A stretch of DNA of 64,000 nucleotides from JALZDI01 sp965653225 (GTDB lineage Bacteria; Actinomycetota; Actinomycetes; Propionibacteriales; Nocardioidaceae), in the NCBI GenBank assembly GCA_965653225.1, contig CBFGZI010000003.1, positions 5,066-69,065 of the forward strand. The letters run 5' to 3'. Each line of letters begins with the position of its first letter. The first letter of the stretch is position 1. The position numbers and the translations under genes are program-made. Of the stretch, positions 1-8,762 are shown one piece after another. The notes below the pieces were generated by a model. That model had not been told where the DNA came from and searched no databases. It saw nothing but the letters and a program-made list of their open reading frames with translations.

Positions 1-56
1 TCCTGCGGTTCGCCGAGTCCGACCTGCTGCCGGCCCTGCGGGAGGCATCCGGCTGA
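1..56 (+). CDS. C-terminal end of an unidentified protein (partial)
   Basis: The window opens inside a plus-strand reading frame whose last 17 codons end in LREASG and a TGA at 54-56. The residues are typical of a soluble alpha-helical C terminus, but too few remain to assign a family. It converges on the acetyltransferase gene ending at 146, with a palindromic repeat between them. Confidence 0.5.
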   Translation, partial: LRFAESDLLPALREASG

Positions 57-83
57 GCGGCGCGGGTGGTGGGCGAGGCCCGA

Positions 84-140
84 CCAGTCGCGTGTCAGAC
101 CTCGACACATCCACCACCGCAGCGACGACACACGACCAGC
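84..140. repeat. Palindromic intergenic repeat, copy 1
   Basis: The left arm GTCGCGTGTCAG (87-98) faces the degenerate right arm CGACACACGAC (126-136). The arm-to-arm span is 50 nt. The element is closely matched, at the same span, by 17311-17365, where the arms are perfect. Both copies lie just downstream of a minus-strand gene stop. A terminator or small mobile repeat is inferred. Confidence 0.55.
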
Positions 141-145
141 GCGGC

Positions 146-1108
146 TCAGCGCGCCGCCGGCTCGAGGTCCTTCGCCCAGTGCACGAAGGTCTCCTTCACC
201 CGCATGCCCACGTGCAGGTAGAGGTCCAGCGCCCCGGTACGGGTGTCGGTGTTGAGCTCGGCCTTGGTCATCCCCCGCGCCCGGGCCTCACCGAACGCGC
301 GCAGCAGCAGCGCTCGGGCCAGCCCGCGGCCTCGCCGGTCGCGGCGCACGGCGAGGTACTGCACCCAGCCGGTGTCGCGCGAGGGGATCACGAAGCACAC
401 GCCGACCACGTGTTCACCCTGGCCTTCTCTGCTCTGGTCCCCCTGGTTCCCGCGCTCCACGGCCACCAGCAGCTGCCAGGGCTCGAAGCCGGGCCGCTCC
501 AGCACGACCGCCGACCAGTCCTCGAACGACGTCGGGTCTCGGTCGGGCCACTCCGCGAACGCGTCCTCGACCGTCTGGTAGGCCATGCGCTCGTCCTGGC
601 CGGGCACCATGGGCCGGATAGTCACGCCATCCGGCAGCGGGTTCGACGCGATCTCCGCGCCCTCGGGCAGCTCGAGGATCCACGAGGTCCAGAGCCGGCG
701 GTAGCCGTGCGCCTCGAACAGCGCCGTCGCCCCCCTCGCACGCTCGGAGACCGTCTGCCCGACCAGCGTCCCCCCGAGGCCGGCTGCCAGCCGCCACGTC
801 CAGCCCATCAGCGCCGTGCCAAGGCCGCGGCCGCGCACCTCCGGGAGCACGTACACCTCGGCGCGACGGCCCTTGTACACCTCGCCGTAGGCCACCAGCC
901 GGTCATGCTCGTCGAACACGCCCAGACTCTCGGTGGCGAGGTCGAAGCTCGGCCGCTGCCAGTCGCCGACGATGTCCTCGAGCTCGATCTGCACCTCGCC
1001 GATGTCGTGCTCCTCGCATACGGCCATCAGCTCGGTCACGGCGCGGGCGTCGTCCGGCGTCAGCGGCCGGCACCGGTACGGCGCGGTCAGGTCGATCGCT
1101 GTCGTCAC
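146..1108 (-). CDS. Tandem-GNAT N-acetyltransferase family protein
   Basis: A 320-residue protein that looks like two GNAT folds in series. The N-terminal half has a VYVLPEVRGRGLGTALM acetyl-CoA-binding loop; the C-terminal half has YLAVRRDRRGRGLARALL followed by LNTDTRTGALDLYLHVGM. The second half carries the better-preserved motif. GTG at 1108 was chosen over ATG at 1144 because VTTAIDLTAPYRC begins the conserved fold, although neither start has a clear Shine-Dalgarno sequence. It lies 79 bp downstream of the M4 protease gene on the same strand. The acetyl acceptor is unknown; the family transfers acetyl groups from acetyl-CoA to amines. Confidence 0.85.
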   Translation of the reverse strand: MTTAIDLTAPYRCRPLTPDDARAVTELMAVCEEHDIGEVQIELEDIVGDWQRPSFDLATESLGVFDEHDRLVAYGEVYKGRRAEVYVLPEVRGRGLGTALMGWTWRLAAGLGGTLVGQTVSERARGATALFEAHGYRRLWTSWILELPEGAEIASNPLPDGVTIRPMVPGQDERMAYQTVEDAFAEWPDRDPTSFEDWSAVVLERPGFEPWQLLVAVERGNQGDQSREGQGEHVVGVCFVIPSRDTGWVQYLAVRRDRRGRGLARALLLRAFGEARARGMTKAELNTDTRTGALDLYLHVGMRVKETFVHWAKDLEPAAR

Positions 1109-1187
1109 CGACGCAGCATCGCCGATGCGACCGGCCCGGCGCACGCGAATTCGGGAGTGCGTGTCGCCGGGCCGGTCGATGGACGCG

Positions 1188-3536
1188 TCAGCGGCAGGTG
1201 AAGGCCTCGACGTTGTCCAGCCACCAACCGAAGATGGCGGCCGCGCGGTCTCCGCTCACCGTCCACCGCAGCCGTACGCTGCGGCCGGCGAAGCGGCTCA
1301 GGTCGAGCCGGCTGGACATGTAGCCGTGGCTGTCGCCGCCGAACCCGACGAACGGCTTCGGCCCGGCACCGATGATCCGCTGCTTGGGCCCGTTCACCCA
1401 CCGCATGCCCGCGGTGCTCCTCCATGTGCGGCCCCGGTCCAGCGAGATCTGGAGCTGCCCGCCGTCGAAGTAGCGGGCCGCCGCTCCGGTGCGGAAGTTG
1501 TACTCGAACAGCCGCGCATGGTCGAACCGCAGGAACGTCTTGCCGACGCGTGCGACGTGGATCGGCTTGCGCAGCACCAGGCTGCTCGTACGCGGGTCAC
1601 CCTGCGTGGGGTCGGGGTCGAAGCCGAAGAGGCTGTTCTGCCCGCTGGTGGCGAAGGGGCCGAGGACGCCGTCCAGCGCCGGCTTCGGAAGCCGCAGCCA
1701 CAGCTTCCCGAACTGCCAGACCTTTCGCGCCGGGTGCTCCATGTTGTCGAAGAACAGCCGGTGGCTGCGGGCGTTGCGCGGCGTGCACCGCGGCGCCTCC
1801 GGGGCGGTCGCGACGTGTGGCTGCTTCAGCAGCTGGGTGGCCTTGACGGCTCGTTTCACCTGGACGCAGTCGGCCTTCGTGATCCGCGGCTTGCCGTGGC
1901 CCACGAGCGCACGGCAGGCCTGGGGCAGCACGCGGCCGAGGTCGGCGTAGTCGCTGCCGGAGGTCAGCATGCGGAGGGTGCGCAGGTAGATGCGCGCGGT
2001 CTTCAGCCCACGGGCGGGGTTCGGGCGCGCCGGCTCGATGCCATGAACGGTCACGCCGTTGAGCCTGCCGCCGTGGAAGATCAGGTACGCCGTCTTGTTG
2101 CCCACGCCGTTGTTCTGGTGGACACCGCCCGCGTCCGCACCGCGCGCGTCGGCCACGTAGAGCCGGCTGCGCATGCTGTCGGGCTGACCGAAGCGTCCCG
2201 GGTTCGCCATGCTCCGGATCGCACCGAGGTTGGTGTCCTCACCGATCAGGAAGTCCTGCGAGGGTGCGTCGCTGCCGCGCCCGTCGCGCTGGTCGATGAT
2301 CTCGCCGAAGACATCGGCAAACGACTCGTTCATAGCGCCGGCCTGGTAAAGCATGAACAGGTTGGCGGTGTGCTGCACCACGCCGTGGGTCAGCTCGTGG
2401 CCGACCACGTCGTCGCCGAGGTCCAGGCCCTGCCCGAAGAAGGCCTCGCGGCCGTTCCAGAACGCGTTGTTGAAAGCGGGGATCTTGGCGGTTGCGCGGA
2501 TCTTGCGGCCGTCGGCGCCGGTCCTGCCGATCATCTTGGGCAGGTTCACACCGAGCCGGCGGTACAGGGCGACGGTGTCGGTGATGGTGTTGAACACCTG
2601 GTCGACGTTGCGGTCGCCGGTCGGCGGGTCTCCGTCGGTACGGGCGTAGTCGGCCTGGTTGCAGGGGAAGTCCTGGGGGACGGCACCCTCGGTCGTGCGG
2701 TCACAGACCGCCTGGGCGTCCGCGACCTGGTTCGCGCTTTCGACGATCCGACCGGTCACCGCGTCGATGAGGACCAGCTGGCGGATGTCGGTGCCGTTGG
2801 AGACGTCGACCCGCCACACCGGCCCGGGCTGGAACTGCACGGGGCTGCCGAACAGCGACGGGTCGTAGAACACCTCGCGTGCCGGGCTCACCGAGAGCGA
2901 GCTCGCCGACAGGCCGTACCGCTTCGCCGTGGCCACCAGCGCCGTGCGCGACGCGGCCGCGGCCGACTCCGACGGGGCGCTGACCGTGATGTTGGGAGAC
3001 GTGGTCTCGCCGTTGACCGACTGCAGCGCGCCGTCGCCGTCGAGCGACACGGCGAGCTCGCCGCCGAGAACCGGCAGCCCGTCCACCTGCTGCCCGAACT
3101 TCACGATGTGGCTGCGCCCGACGGTGTTCTCGACACCGACGACGTGCAGCTGGGCCTTCGGGTGGGTGACGCCGAACATGGCGCCGTAGCGGTCCATGTG
3201 CGCGCTGGCGGCCTGCACCGGAGTGTCGGCCGGGGTCACCGCGCTCGAGTCCACCGGCGCACCGAGCGTACCGACGAAGTTCGCCTCGCCGTCTCCGTCG
3301 GAGCTCACGACGACCGGGCCGGTGGCATCGGCACGCAGCCGCGCCTCGGCGGCCTGTTCCTCCGCGCTGCCGGGTCCGGAGCCGCTTGGGTCGTCAGCCG
3401 CTGCCGTAGGGGACACAGCGGTGGGCGACGCACCGGTGGCAGGCACAGCGGTGGCGGACAGGGCGCTGGTCGTGGCGGTGAAGCCGCCGACCAGCGACAG
3501 GGTTACAAGACAAGAAAGGGCATGGCGCGAGCGCAT
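1188..3536 (-). CDS. Secreted M4 (thermolysin-like) zinc metalloprotease
   Basis: A 782-residue preproenzyme. A signal peptide (MRSRHALSCLVTLSLVGG) is followed by an FTP/PepSY-type propeptide containing GLPVLGGEL. The catalytic domain has GHELTHGV (HExxH near residue 378) with the downstream zinc ligand in NESFADVFGEI and the VHQNNGVGNKTAY substrate region. The last 170 residues form a beta-rich appendage resembling jelly-roll binding domains. The start at 3536 is fixed by a GGGGGG ribosome site just upstream and by the signal peptide; an ATG 54 bp further up would bury it. The family digests extracellular protein and matures by autoprocessing of the propeptide. Confidence 0.93.
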   Translation of the reverse strand: MRSRHALSCLVTLSLVGGFTATTSALSATAVPATGASPTAVSPTAAADDPSGSGPGSAEEQAAEARLRADATGPVVVSSDGDGEANFVGTLGAPVDSSAVTPADTPVQAASAHMDRYGAMFGVTHPKAQLHVVGVENTVGRSHIVKFGQQVDGLPVLGGELAVSLDGDGALQSVNGETTSPNITVSAPSESAAAASRTALVATAKRYGLSASSLSVSPAREVFYDPSLFGSPVQFQPGPVWRVDVSNGTDIRQLVLIDAVTGRIVESANQVADAQAVCDRTTEGAVPQDFPCNQADYARTDGDPPTGDRNVDQVFNTITDTVALYRRLGVNLPKMIGRTGADGRKIRATAKIPAFNNAFWNGREAFFGQGLDLGDDVVGHELTHGVVQHTANLFMLYQAGAMNESFADVFGEIIDQRDGRGSDAPSQDFLIGEDTNLGAIRSMANPGRFGQPDSMRSRLYVADARGADAGGVHQNNGVGNKTAYLIFHGGRLNGVTVHGIEPARPNPARGLKTARIYLRTLRMLTSGSDYADLGRVLPQACRALVGHGKPRITKADCVQVKRAVKATQLLKQPHVATAPEAPRCTPRNARSHRLFFDNMEHPARKVWQFGKLWLRLPKPALDGVLGPFATSGQNSLFGFDPDPTQGDPRTSSLVLRKPIHVARVGKTFLRFDHARLFEYNFRTGAAARYFDGGQLQISLDRGRTWRSTAGMRWVNGPKQRIIGAGPKPFVGFGGDSHGYMSSRLDLSRFAGRSVRLRWTVSGDRAAAIFGWWLDNVEAFTCR

Positions 3537-3642
3537 TAAAACCCCCCGTTCCTGCCCCCAAGTGGTTTGAGGGCAGCGTAGTCGCGCCACGCAAAAAATG
3601 CTTGCATGAACCGATGATCCGGCCCGTTGGGACCAGACCCGG

Positions 3643-4569
3643 CTAGGCCACCGTGATCACTATCTTGCCCTGGGTGTGGCCCTCCTTGCTCCTTGACAAA
3701 GCCTGCGCGGCCTCATCGAGCGGAAAGGTCTCGGTCACCTCCACGCGCAGACGTCCGTCCGCGACATAGCCGACCAACCGGTCGAGCATCGCCGCGTCCG
3801 GGCGCACGAACACATAGTGGCCGCCGGGCCGCTCGAGCACCCCGGGGTCGGTCACGGAGGCCTCGCGGGCCTCGGCGGCGAGTGCCTCGCGGGACCGCTC
3901 GAGGGCGTCGCCGCCGACCAGGTCCAGCGCCACGTCGATGCCGTCGGGCGCGAGGTCACGCACCCGCTGCGCGAGCCCCTCGCCGTACTCCACCGGCTCC
4001 GCCCCCAGCGACCGGACGAAGTCGTGGCGGCCGCTGCTGGCCGTGCCGATCACGCGCGCGCCCCGCAGCGCGGCGAGCTGGACGGCGAACGTACCGACGC
4101 CGCCGGCCGCGTTGTGCACGAGGACGGTGTCCGCCTTCGACACCTCGGCGGCCTCGAGCAGCTGCTCGGCGGTCAGCCCCGCCAGCGGCAGCCCGCCCGC
4201 CGGTACGAGGTCGACGCCATCGGGGACCTTCGCCACCGCGCGCTCGGGCACCGCGACCTTCTCGGCGAAGGTGCCGTGCTGGACGTGGTCCTTGCGCGCG
4301 TAGGCGAGCACCGGGTCACCGGCCGCCACGGAGGTGACGGCAGGGCCGACCGCCTCCACGACGCCGGCCACGTCCCACCCGGGCACCAGCGGCAGATGGT
4401 GCGGGAACGCGCCCTGCAGATAGCCGGCCACGATCTTCCAGTCCACCGGGTTCACCCCGGCGGCACGGACCGACACCAGCACGAAGTCGGGGCCGACCAG
4501 CGGGTCGTCGAGCTCACCGACCTCGACGACCGACGGGTCACCGAACTCTCGAATCAATGCTGCTCTCAT
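3643..4569 (-). CDS. NADP-dependent quinone-type oxidoreductase (zinc-independent MDR family)
   Basis: A 308-residue medium-chain dehydrogenase/reductase. It has the N-terminal GroES-like fold (VLVSVRAAGVNPVDWKIVAGY), the glycine-rich nucleotide loop in NAAGGVGTFAVQLA, and an SSGRHDFVRSLGAEPVEY stretch that favours NADP(H). The structural and catalytic zinc cysteines of alcohol dehydrogenases are absent, so a quinone reductase or enoyl-reductase role is more likely. MRAALIREFGD is the usual family start, so ATG at 4569 is preferred over one 39 bp upstream. Substrate unknown. Confidence 0.88.
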   Translation of the reverse strand: MRAALIREFGDPSVVEVGELDDPLVGPDFVLVSVRAAGVNPVDWKIVAGYLQGAFPHHLPLVPGWDVAGVVEAVGPAVTSVAAGDPVLAYARKDHVQHGTFAEKVAVPERAVAKVPDGVDLVPAGGLPLAGLTAEQLLEAAEVSKADTVLVHNAAGGVGTFAVQLAALRGARVIGTASSGRHDFVRSLGAEPVEYGEGLAQRVRDLAPDGIDVALDLVGGDALERSREALAAEAREASVTDPGVLERPGGHYVFVRPDAAMLDRLVGYVADGRLRVEVTETFPLDEAAQALSRSKEGHTQGKIVITVA

Positions 4570-4624
4570 GTTTGGCGCCCCTACCCCGCGGGAGGCGGCG
4601 TCATGCACCTCGAGCGCTTCCGTG

Positions 4625-5122
4625 TCAGCCGGAGCCGTCCGGGTCGCGCGGTTCGAGGCGCACGTACGGGAGGACCCGTCCGAGCGCGCGGTAGGACGCC
4701 TCGCTGCCGTCCACCGGCACCCCCATCTGCCGCGCGACCATCCGGGCCGACCGAGGGCGGCGGCGTGCGTAGTCGACCATCAGGTCGCCGCCCTCCTCCG
4801 CCGGCAGCGGGCGCGCGCGAACGGCGTGGCGCCGTGCTCCGAGCACGATCTGCGCGTCCGGGTCGGCCAGCAGGTTGCGGTACCAGTTGGAGGTCGGCCC
4901 GTACCCGGACGCGACCGTGACGGCTCCGGTCGCCGGGTCGCGGACCACGACCTCGACCACGACCTGCCGCCACCGGCCCGACGTGCGCCCGCGGTGGACG
5001 AGCATGACCAGGCGGTGGCCGAACAGCCACCCGAGACGAGCCCGATAGGCCAGCAGCGGCGCGCGGAACAGCCAGCGTCGCGGGCCGGTGGTCGGCAGGG
5101 TCTGCCAGTGCGGAGTCGCCAT
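4625..5122 (-). CDS. DDN-like nitroreductase-family deazaflavin (F420)-dependent oxidoreductase
   Basis: A 165-residue split-barrel protein with the pattern of the mycobacterial deazaflavin-dependent nitroreductase family: LVHRGRTSGRWRQVVVEVV, then SGYGPTSNWYRNLLADP and a C-terminal ARRRPRSARMVARQ segment. Members bind cofactor F420 (or a flavin) and reduce quinones or nitro compounds at the membrane. ATG at 5122 follows a GGGGGA ribosome site. The next gene is transcribed divergently only 18 bp away, so the two promoters overlap the coding starts. Physiological substrate not evident. Confidence 0.85.
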   Translation of the reverse strand: MATPHWQTLPTTGPRRWLFRAPLLAYRARLGWLFGHRLVMLVHRGRTSGRWRQVVVEVVVRDPATGAVTVASGYGPTSNWYRNLLADPDAQIVLGARRHAVRARPLPAEEGGDLMVDYARRRPRSARMVARQMGVPVDGSEASYRALGRVLPYVRLEPRDPDGSG

Positions 5123-5140
5123 TCCCCCATCATGGGAGGC

Positions 5141-5590
5141 GTGTCCAGACTGCTGATCGTCCACCACACGCCCTCGCCGTCCATGCAGGCCATGCTGGAG
5201 TCGGTGGTGTCGGGGGCCAACCACGAGGACATCGAGGGTGTCGAGGTCGTCGTACGGCCCGCGCTGTCGGCGACCGCGGTCGACGTGCTGGAGGCCGACG
5301 GCTACCTGCTCGGCACGCCGGCCAACCTCGGCTACATGTCGGGCGCGCTCAAGCACTTCTTCGACACCGTCTACTACCCGGTGCTCGACGCGACCCAGAA
5401 GCGGCCGTTCGCGGCGTACGTGCACGGCAACGAGGGCGTCGAGGGTGCCGTCCGGGCGATCGGCAGCGTCACGACCGGCCTGCAGTGGAAGCAGGTCGCC
5501 GAGCCGGTGACGGTGATGGGCGAGCCGAGCAAGGAGGACCTCGAGTCGTGCTGGGAGCTCGGCGCCACCGTCGCCGCGGGGCTGATGTGA
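5141..5590 (+). CDS. Flavodoxin-like NAD(P)H reductase family protein
   Basis: A 149-residue alpha/beta protein. LLIVHHTPSPSMQAM matches an FMN phosphate-binding loop, and DGYLLGTPANLGYMSGALKHFFDT matches the second flavin loop of flavodoxin/WrbA-type folds. It probably binds FMN and moves electrons. GTG at 5141 gives the usual SRLLIVHHTPS start, but its GGGAGG box (5134-5139) is very close. An in-frame ATG at 5132 is possible and has no ribosome site. It is divergent from the DDN-like gene, suggesting a shared redox role. Confidence 0.8.
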   Translation: MSRLLIVHHTPSPSMQAMLESVVSGANHEDIEGVEVVVRPALSATAVDVLEADGYLLGTPANLGYMSGALKHFFDTVYYPVLDATQKRPFAAYVHGNEGVEGAVRAIGSVTTGLQWKQVAEPVTVMGEPSKEDLESCWELGATVAAGLM

Positions 5591-5593
5591 GCC

Positions 5594-6136
5594 TCAGCAG
5601 GCGCCCGGGCCGGCGTCCAGCCGCTCGACGACGTCCTGCACGACGCGTTCCGCCGGTTCGTCGGTCACCTCGACGGTGAAGCCGTCCTCGTCGGGCTGCA
5701 GCGGCTCGAGAGAGTCGAGCTGTGACTGCAGCAGGCTCGGTGGCATGAAGTGCCTGCGACTCTGCGTCCGCTGCTGCAGCCGCTCACGGTCGACGTGCAG
5801 GTGCACGAAGCAGGTGTTGTCGGCTCCGCCGCGCAGCGCGTCGCGGTAGCGGCGTCGCAGGGCCGAGCAGGTCATCACCGTCGACACGCCCTGCTCGTGC
5901 TTCTCCCGCACCCAGGCCGCGAGGCCGCGCAGCCAGGGCTCCCGGTCGACGTCGTCGAGCGGGATGCCCTCCGACATCTTCTTCACGTTCGCCGGCGGGT
6001 GGAAGTCGTCACCCTCGGCGAACGCGTAGCCGAGCCGACCCGACAGCTCCTTCGCCACGGTCGTCTTGCCCGAACCGGACACACCCATGACCACCAGGTG
6101 CCTCGGCGACTCCCCCGCACGTGGACCTCGGCTCAT
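5594..6136 (-). CDS. gntK: Gluconokinase
   Basis: A 180-residue P-loop kinase. VMGVSGSGKTTVAKEL is the Walker A region, and AEGDDFHPPANVKKMSEGIPLDDVDREPW is the gluconate-binding signature shared with E. coli GntK/IdnK. It phosphorylates D-gluconate to 6-phosphogluconate for the pentose-phosphate pathway. Length is normal for the family. It is divergent from a GntR-type regulator at 6220, the standard arrangement for gluconate control. No gluconate permease lies in the window. Confidence 0.95.
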   Translation of the reverse strand: MSRGPRAGESPRHLVVMGVSGSGKTTVAKELSGRLGYAFAEGDDFHPPANVKKMSEGIPLDDVDREPWLRGLAAWVREKHEQGVSTVMTCSALRRRYRDALRGGADNTCFVHLHVDRERLQQRTQSRRHFMPPSLLQSQLDSLEPLQPDEDGFTVEVTDEPAERVVQDVVERLDAGPGAC

Positions 6137-6176
6137 CGGGCTTGCCCCTCTCGTCTCTGGTCACGCTGTCGTGTTC

Positions 6177-6199
6177 GTGTCACGGCCACGCTGGCACAC
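6177..6199. promoter_or_regulatory. Possible operator between gntK and the GntR regulator
   Basis: The 83-bp divergent gap contains an imperfect dyad with GTGT at 6177-6180 and ACAC at 6196-6199 around CCACGCTGG. It is placed where the adjacent FadR-type regulator could block both promoters. The symmetry is only partial. Confidence 0.3.
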
Positions 6200-6219
6200 A
6201 CCCTGAGTAGGCTCACCCC

Positions 6220-6942
6220 ATGGCACCCACGCTGCACCAGGGTGTGCTCGAACGGCTCGGCCCCGACATCATCAGCGGCGCCTACCCGCCCGGTCACGTG
6301 CTGACCCTGGAGCGTCTCTGCACCGACTTCGGCGTGTCGCGGACGGTCGCGCGCGAGGTGGTGCAGGTGCTGGCGTCCATGGGCCTGGTGGAGAGCCGGC
6401 GTCGAACCGGCGTGACGGTGCGACCCTCGGAGCACTGGAACGTCTTCGACCCGTCGCTGATCCGGTGGCGTCTCGACGGGCCGGAGCGCCCGTCACAGCT
6501 GCGCCAGCTCACCGAGCTGCGGGCCGCCATCGAGCCGCTGGCCGCGGCCGGTGCCGCGAGGAACGCCAGCGATGCGCAGTGCAAGCGGCTGATGGAGCTG
6601 GCCGCACTGATGGAGGAGGCCGGCAACCAGGGCGACCTCGAGGTGTTCCTCGACTACGACATCGAGTTCCACCGGCTCGTGCTGGAGGGGTCGGGCAACG
6701 ACATGTTCGCCGGGCTGAGCGACGTGGTCGAGGAGGTGCTGCGCGGGCGTACCCACCACCACCTGATGCCTCGCCACCCCAAGGCCGAGGCGCGACGGCT
6801 GCACGAGGTGGTCGCCGACGCCATCGCCGAGAGGGAACCCGAGGTGGCGCAGGCGTCCATGACCGCGATCGTCGCGGAGGTGGTCGCCGTGATGACCAGG
6901 ATCGGCGACCTCTCCGAGACGGACCGGGACAGCACGGACTAG
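6220..6942 (+). CDS. GntR-family (FadR subfamily) transcriptional regulator, probable gluconate regulator
   Basis: A 240-residue regulator. The N-terminal winged helix (LERLCTDFGVSRTVAREVVQVLASMGLVE) is followed by an all-helical FCD ligand-binding domain. The FCD domain carries D and H residues (YDIEFHRLVLEGSGN, and a late RLHEVVADAI) that bind a metal or carboxylate ligand in this subfamily. Proximity to divergent gntK makes gluconate or a phosphorylated derivative the likely inducer (inference). No clear Shine-Dalgarno sequence precedes the ATG. Confidence 0.9.
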   Translation: MAPTLHQGVLERLGPDIISGAYPPGHVLTLERLCTDFGVSRTVAREVVQVLASMGLVESRRRTGVTVRPSEHWNVFDPSLIRWRLDGPERPSQLRQLTELRAAIEPLAAAGAARNASDAQCKRLMELAALMEEAGNQGDLEVFLDYDIEFHRLVLEGSGNDMFAGLSDVVEEVLRGRTHHHLMPRHPKAEARRLHEVVADAIAEREPEVAQASMTAIVAEVVAVMTRIGDLSETDRDSTD

Positions 6943-6964
6943 GCACGTACGCCGGGCTCCTCCC

Positions 6965-8014
6965 TCATGCCCGCGACAGCAGCATCGAGTCGCCGAACTC
7001 GTGCCACCGGTACCGCTGGTCGACCGCCTGCCGGTAGGCCGCTGCCACCAGGTCTGCTCCGACGACCGCCTCCAGCAACCGCAGGTGGCTGGCCTCCGGT
7101 GGGTGTAGCCCGGTGATCAGACCGTCCACGGTCCGAGCGGGACGCTCCGGACCCAGCACGAGCCCGGTCCAGCCCTCGTCCGCGTGCACGCGGCCGTCGG
7201 AGTCGGTCACCGACTCCAGAGCGCGTACGACGGTGGTGCCGACCGCGATGACCCGGTACCCGGCCGCTTTGGCGCAGCCGACGAGTCGGGCGGTGCTGGC
7301 CGGCACCGAGTACCACTCCGGCAGGGGAGGCTCGTGCGCCTCCTGGCTGGAGACGCCCGTGTGCAGCAGCAGCGGCGCGAACATCACCCCGCGGCTCATC
7401 AGCCGTCCGAGCAGCTCGTGGGTGAACGGGCGTCCCGCGCTGGGCATCTCCGCGCTGCCGGGGGTGTCGGCGTACACGTTCTGTAGGTACTCCAGCGGCC
7501 ACGGCTTGCGGACGTAGCCGTAGCGGATGGGCCGTCCGTTCCTGGGCAGGTAGTCGACCGGCGCACGGTACGGCGTGGGCCGTGCGCGCCACAGCCGGCT
7601 GTGCGACATCTCGGCGTCCGGGTAGGCGGACTCGATGCGCAGGCCGATGCGGCCGGGCAGCCCGATCCGCTCCGTCGCCGTGACGTCGGTCGCAGGGCCG
7701 GTGTTGTCGGCCCGGCGTACCTCCACGACCCAGTCGCCGTCGTCGAGGGCACCGGAGACGTGCAACAGACCGGCGTTGCCGTCGCCCCGGGTGACCGCCA
7801 GCGCGGCCGGCAGCGTCGCGGAGGTGTTCACCACGACGAGGTCTCCGGGCTTGAGCACGTCGGGCAGTTCGCGGAACACGTGGTGCTCGATGCCGTCGGG
7901 GGTCGCGGTCAGCAGCCGGACGCCGTCCCGCGCGACGCCGCGTGCCTCCGGCGGGGCGTCCGCCTCGCTGTCGGGCGGGAGGGTGAAGCGCACCGGCTCG
8001 GTCGTCGCGTTCAT
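6965..8014 (-). CDS. QueA-like S-adenosylmethionine:tRNA ribosyltransferase-isomerase family protein
   Basis: A 349-residue QueA-fold protein: LKPGDLVVVNTSATLPAAL, DYLPRNGRPIRYGYV, LLLHTGVSSQEAHEPP and VDGLITGLHPPEASHL all follow QueA conserved blocks. Classical QueA adds the epoxycyclopentane group to 7-deazaguanine tRNA in queuosine synthesis. No other queuosine gene is in the window, and the protein diverges from canonical QueA, so a paralogous SAM-dependent role is possible. It overlaps the short-chain dehydrogenase gene by 4 bp (ATGA), so the two are cotranscribed. Confidence 0.85.
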   Translation of the reverse strand: MNATTEPVRFTLPPDSEADAPPEARGVARDGVRLLTATPDGIEHHVFRELPDVLKPGDLVVVNTSATLPAALAVTRGDGNAGLLHVSGALDDGDWVVEVRRADNTGPATDVTATERIGLPGRIGLRIESAYPDAEMSHSRLWRARPTPYRAPVDYLPRNGRPIRYGYVRKPWPLEYLQNVYADTPGSAEMPSAGRPFTHELLGRLMSRGVMFAPLLLHTGVSSQEAHEPPLPEWYSVPASTARLVGCAKAAGYRVIAVGTTVVRALESVTDSDGRVHADEGWTGLVLGPERPARTVDGLITGLHPPEASHLRLLEAVVGADLVAAAYRQAVDQRYRWHEFGDSMLLSRA

Positions 8015-8724
8015 GCCGGCACCGCCGCGGCGAGGTCGGCGGCACGGAAGCGGCCGCTGGGTAGGCGCTCGTCGACCAGCCTCAGCAGCGCGGGCACCAC
8101 GGTCTCCGGCAGCGGGCGGTCGGAGATGTCCTCGCCGGGAAACGCCTCCTGGTGCATCTGCGTGCGCATGTCGCCCGGGTCGAAGGCGTAGATGCGAAGG
8201 TGTGGCAGCTCGGCACCGAGGATCGCGGTCAGCTGCTCGAGCGCGGCCTTGGACGACCCGTAGCCGCCCCAGCCGGCGTACGGCTCCACGGCAGCGTCCG
8301 ACGTCACGTTGACGATATGTCCGCCTGCCTGCTCGAGGTACGGCAGGACCGCCTGGGTAAGGGCCAGCGGTGCGACGGTGTTGACGGCGTAGACACGCTC
8401 GAGGTCGGCCAGCGGGTAGCCCGCCAGCGGGGGCTGCGGGCTCGGGCCGAGCGTGCTGGCGTTGTTGACCAGCAGGTCGAGTCCGGTCTCTGCCACGGTC
8501 TCTCCCAGGGCGGCTGCCAGGCGGGCGCGGTGCCCGGGGTCGGCGAGGTCGCCGGCGACCGCGCGTACGTCCGGCGACCCGGCCGCCCGCAGCGCGTCGG
8601 CGGTCTCGGTGAGCAGGGTGGCGCCGCGGGCGTCGATGACGAGGCTCCAGTGGCGTTCGGCCAGCGCAGTCGTGAGGGCCCTCCCGAGGCCGCGCGTCGC
8701 GCCGGTCACCAGGGCTGCAGGCAT
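8011..8724 (-). CDS. Short-chain dehydrogenase/reductase (SDR)
   Basis: A 237-residue classical SDR with TGATRGLG nucleotide loop, LLVNNAS, catalytic Ser in VNVTSDAAV and YGSSK (Tyr-x3-Lys). The C terminus is short, ending RAADLAAAVPA. First gene of a two-gene operon with the QueA-like protein; the stop and start overlap as ATGA. A TTGGAG ribosome site precedes the ATG. Transcription probably starts from the palindrome-bearing promoter at 8763-8793. Substrate unknown; the operator type suggests a role with reactive carbonyls or electrophiles (inference). Confidence 0.9.
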   Translation of the reverse strand: MPAALVTGATRGLGRALTTALAERHWSLVIDARGATLLTETADALRAAGSPDVRAVAGDLADPGHRARLAAALGETVAETGLDLLVNNASTLGPSPQPPLAGYPLADLERVYAVNTVAPLALTQAVLPYLEQAGGHIVNVTSDAAVEPYAGWGGYGSSKAALEQLTAILGAELPHLRIYAFDPGDMRTQMHQEAFPGEDISDRPLPETVVPALLRLVDERLPSGRFRAADLAAAVPA

Positions 8725-8762
8725 TGGTGCTCCAAGGATCAGTGATGGTCGGTTACCTGCTG

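Noticed and set aside
933..3539. Long plus-strand open frame opposite the M4 protease
   Set aside because: It is an antisense shadow: the minus strand encodes a full metalloprotease with intact motifs, and the plus-strand product is low-complexity with no recognisable domain.
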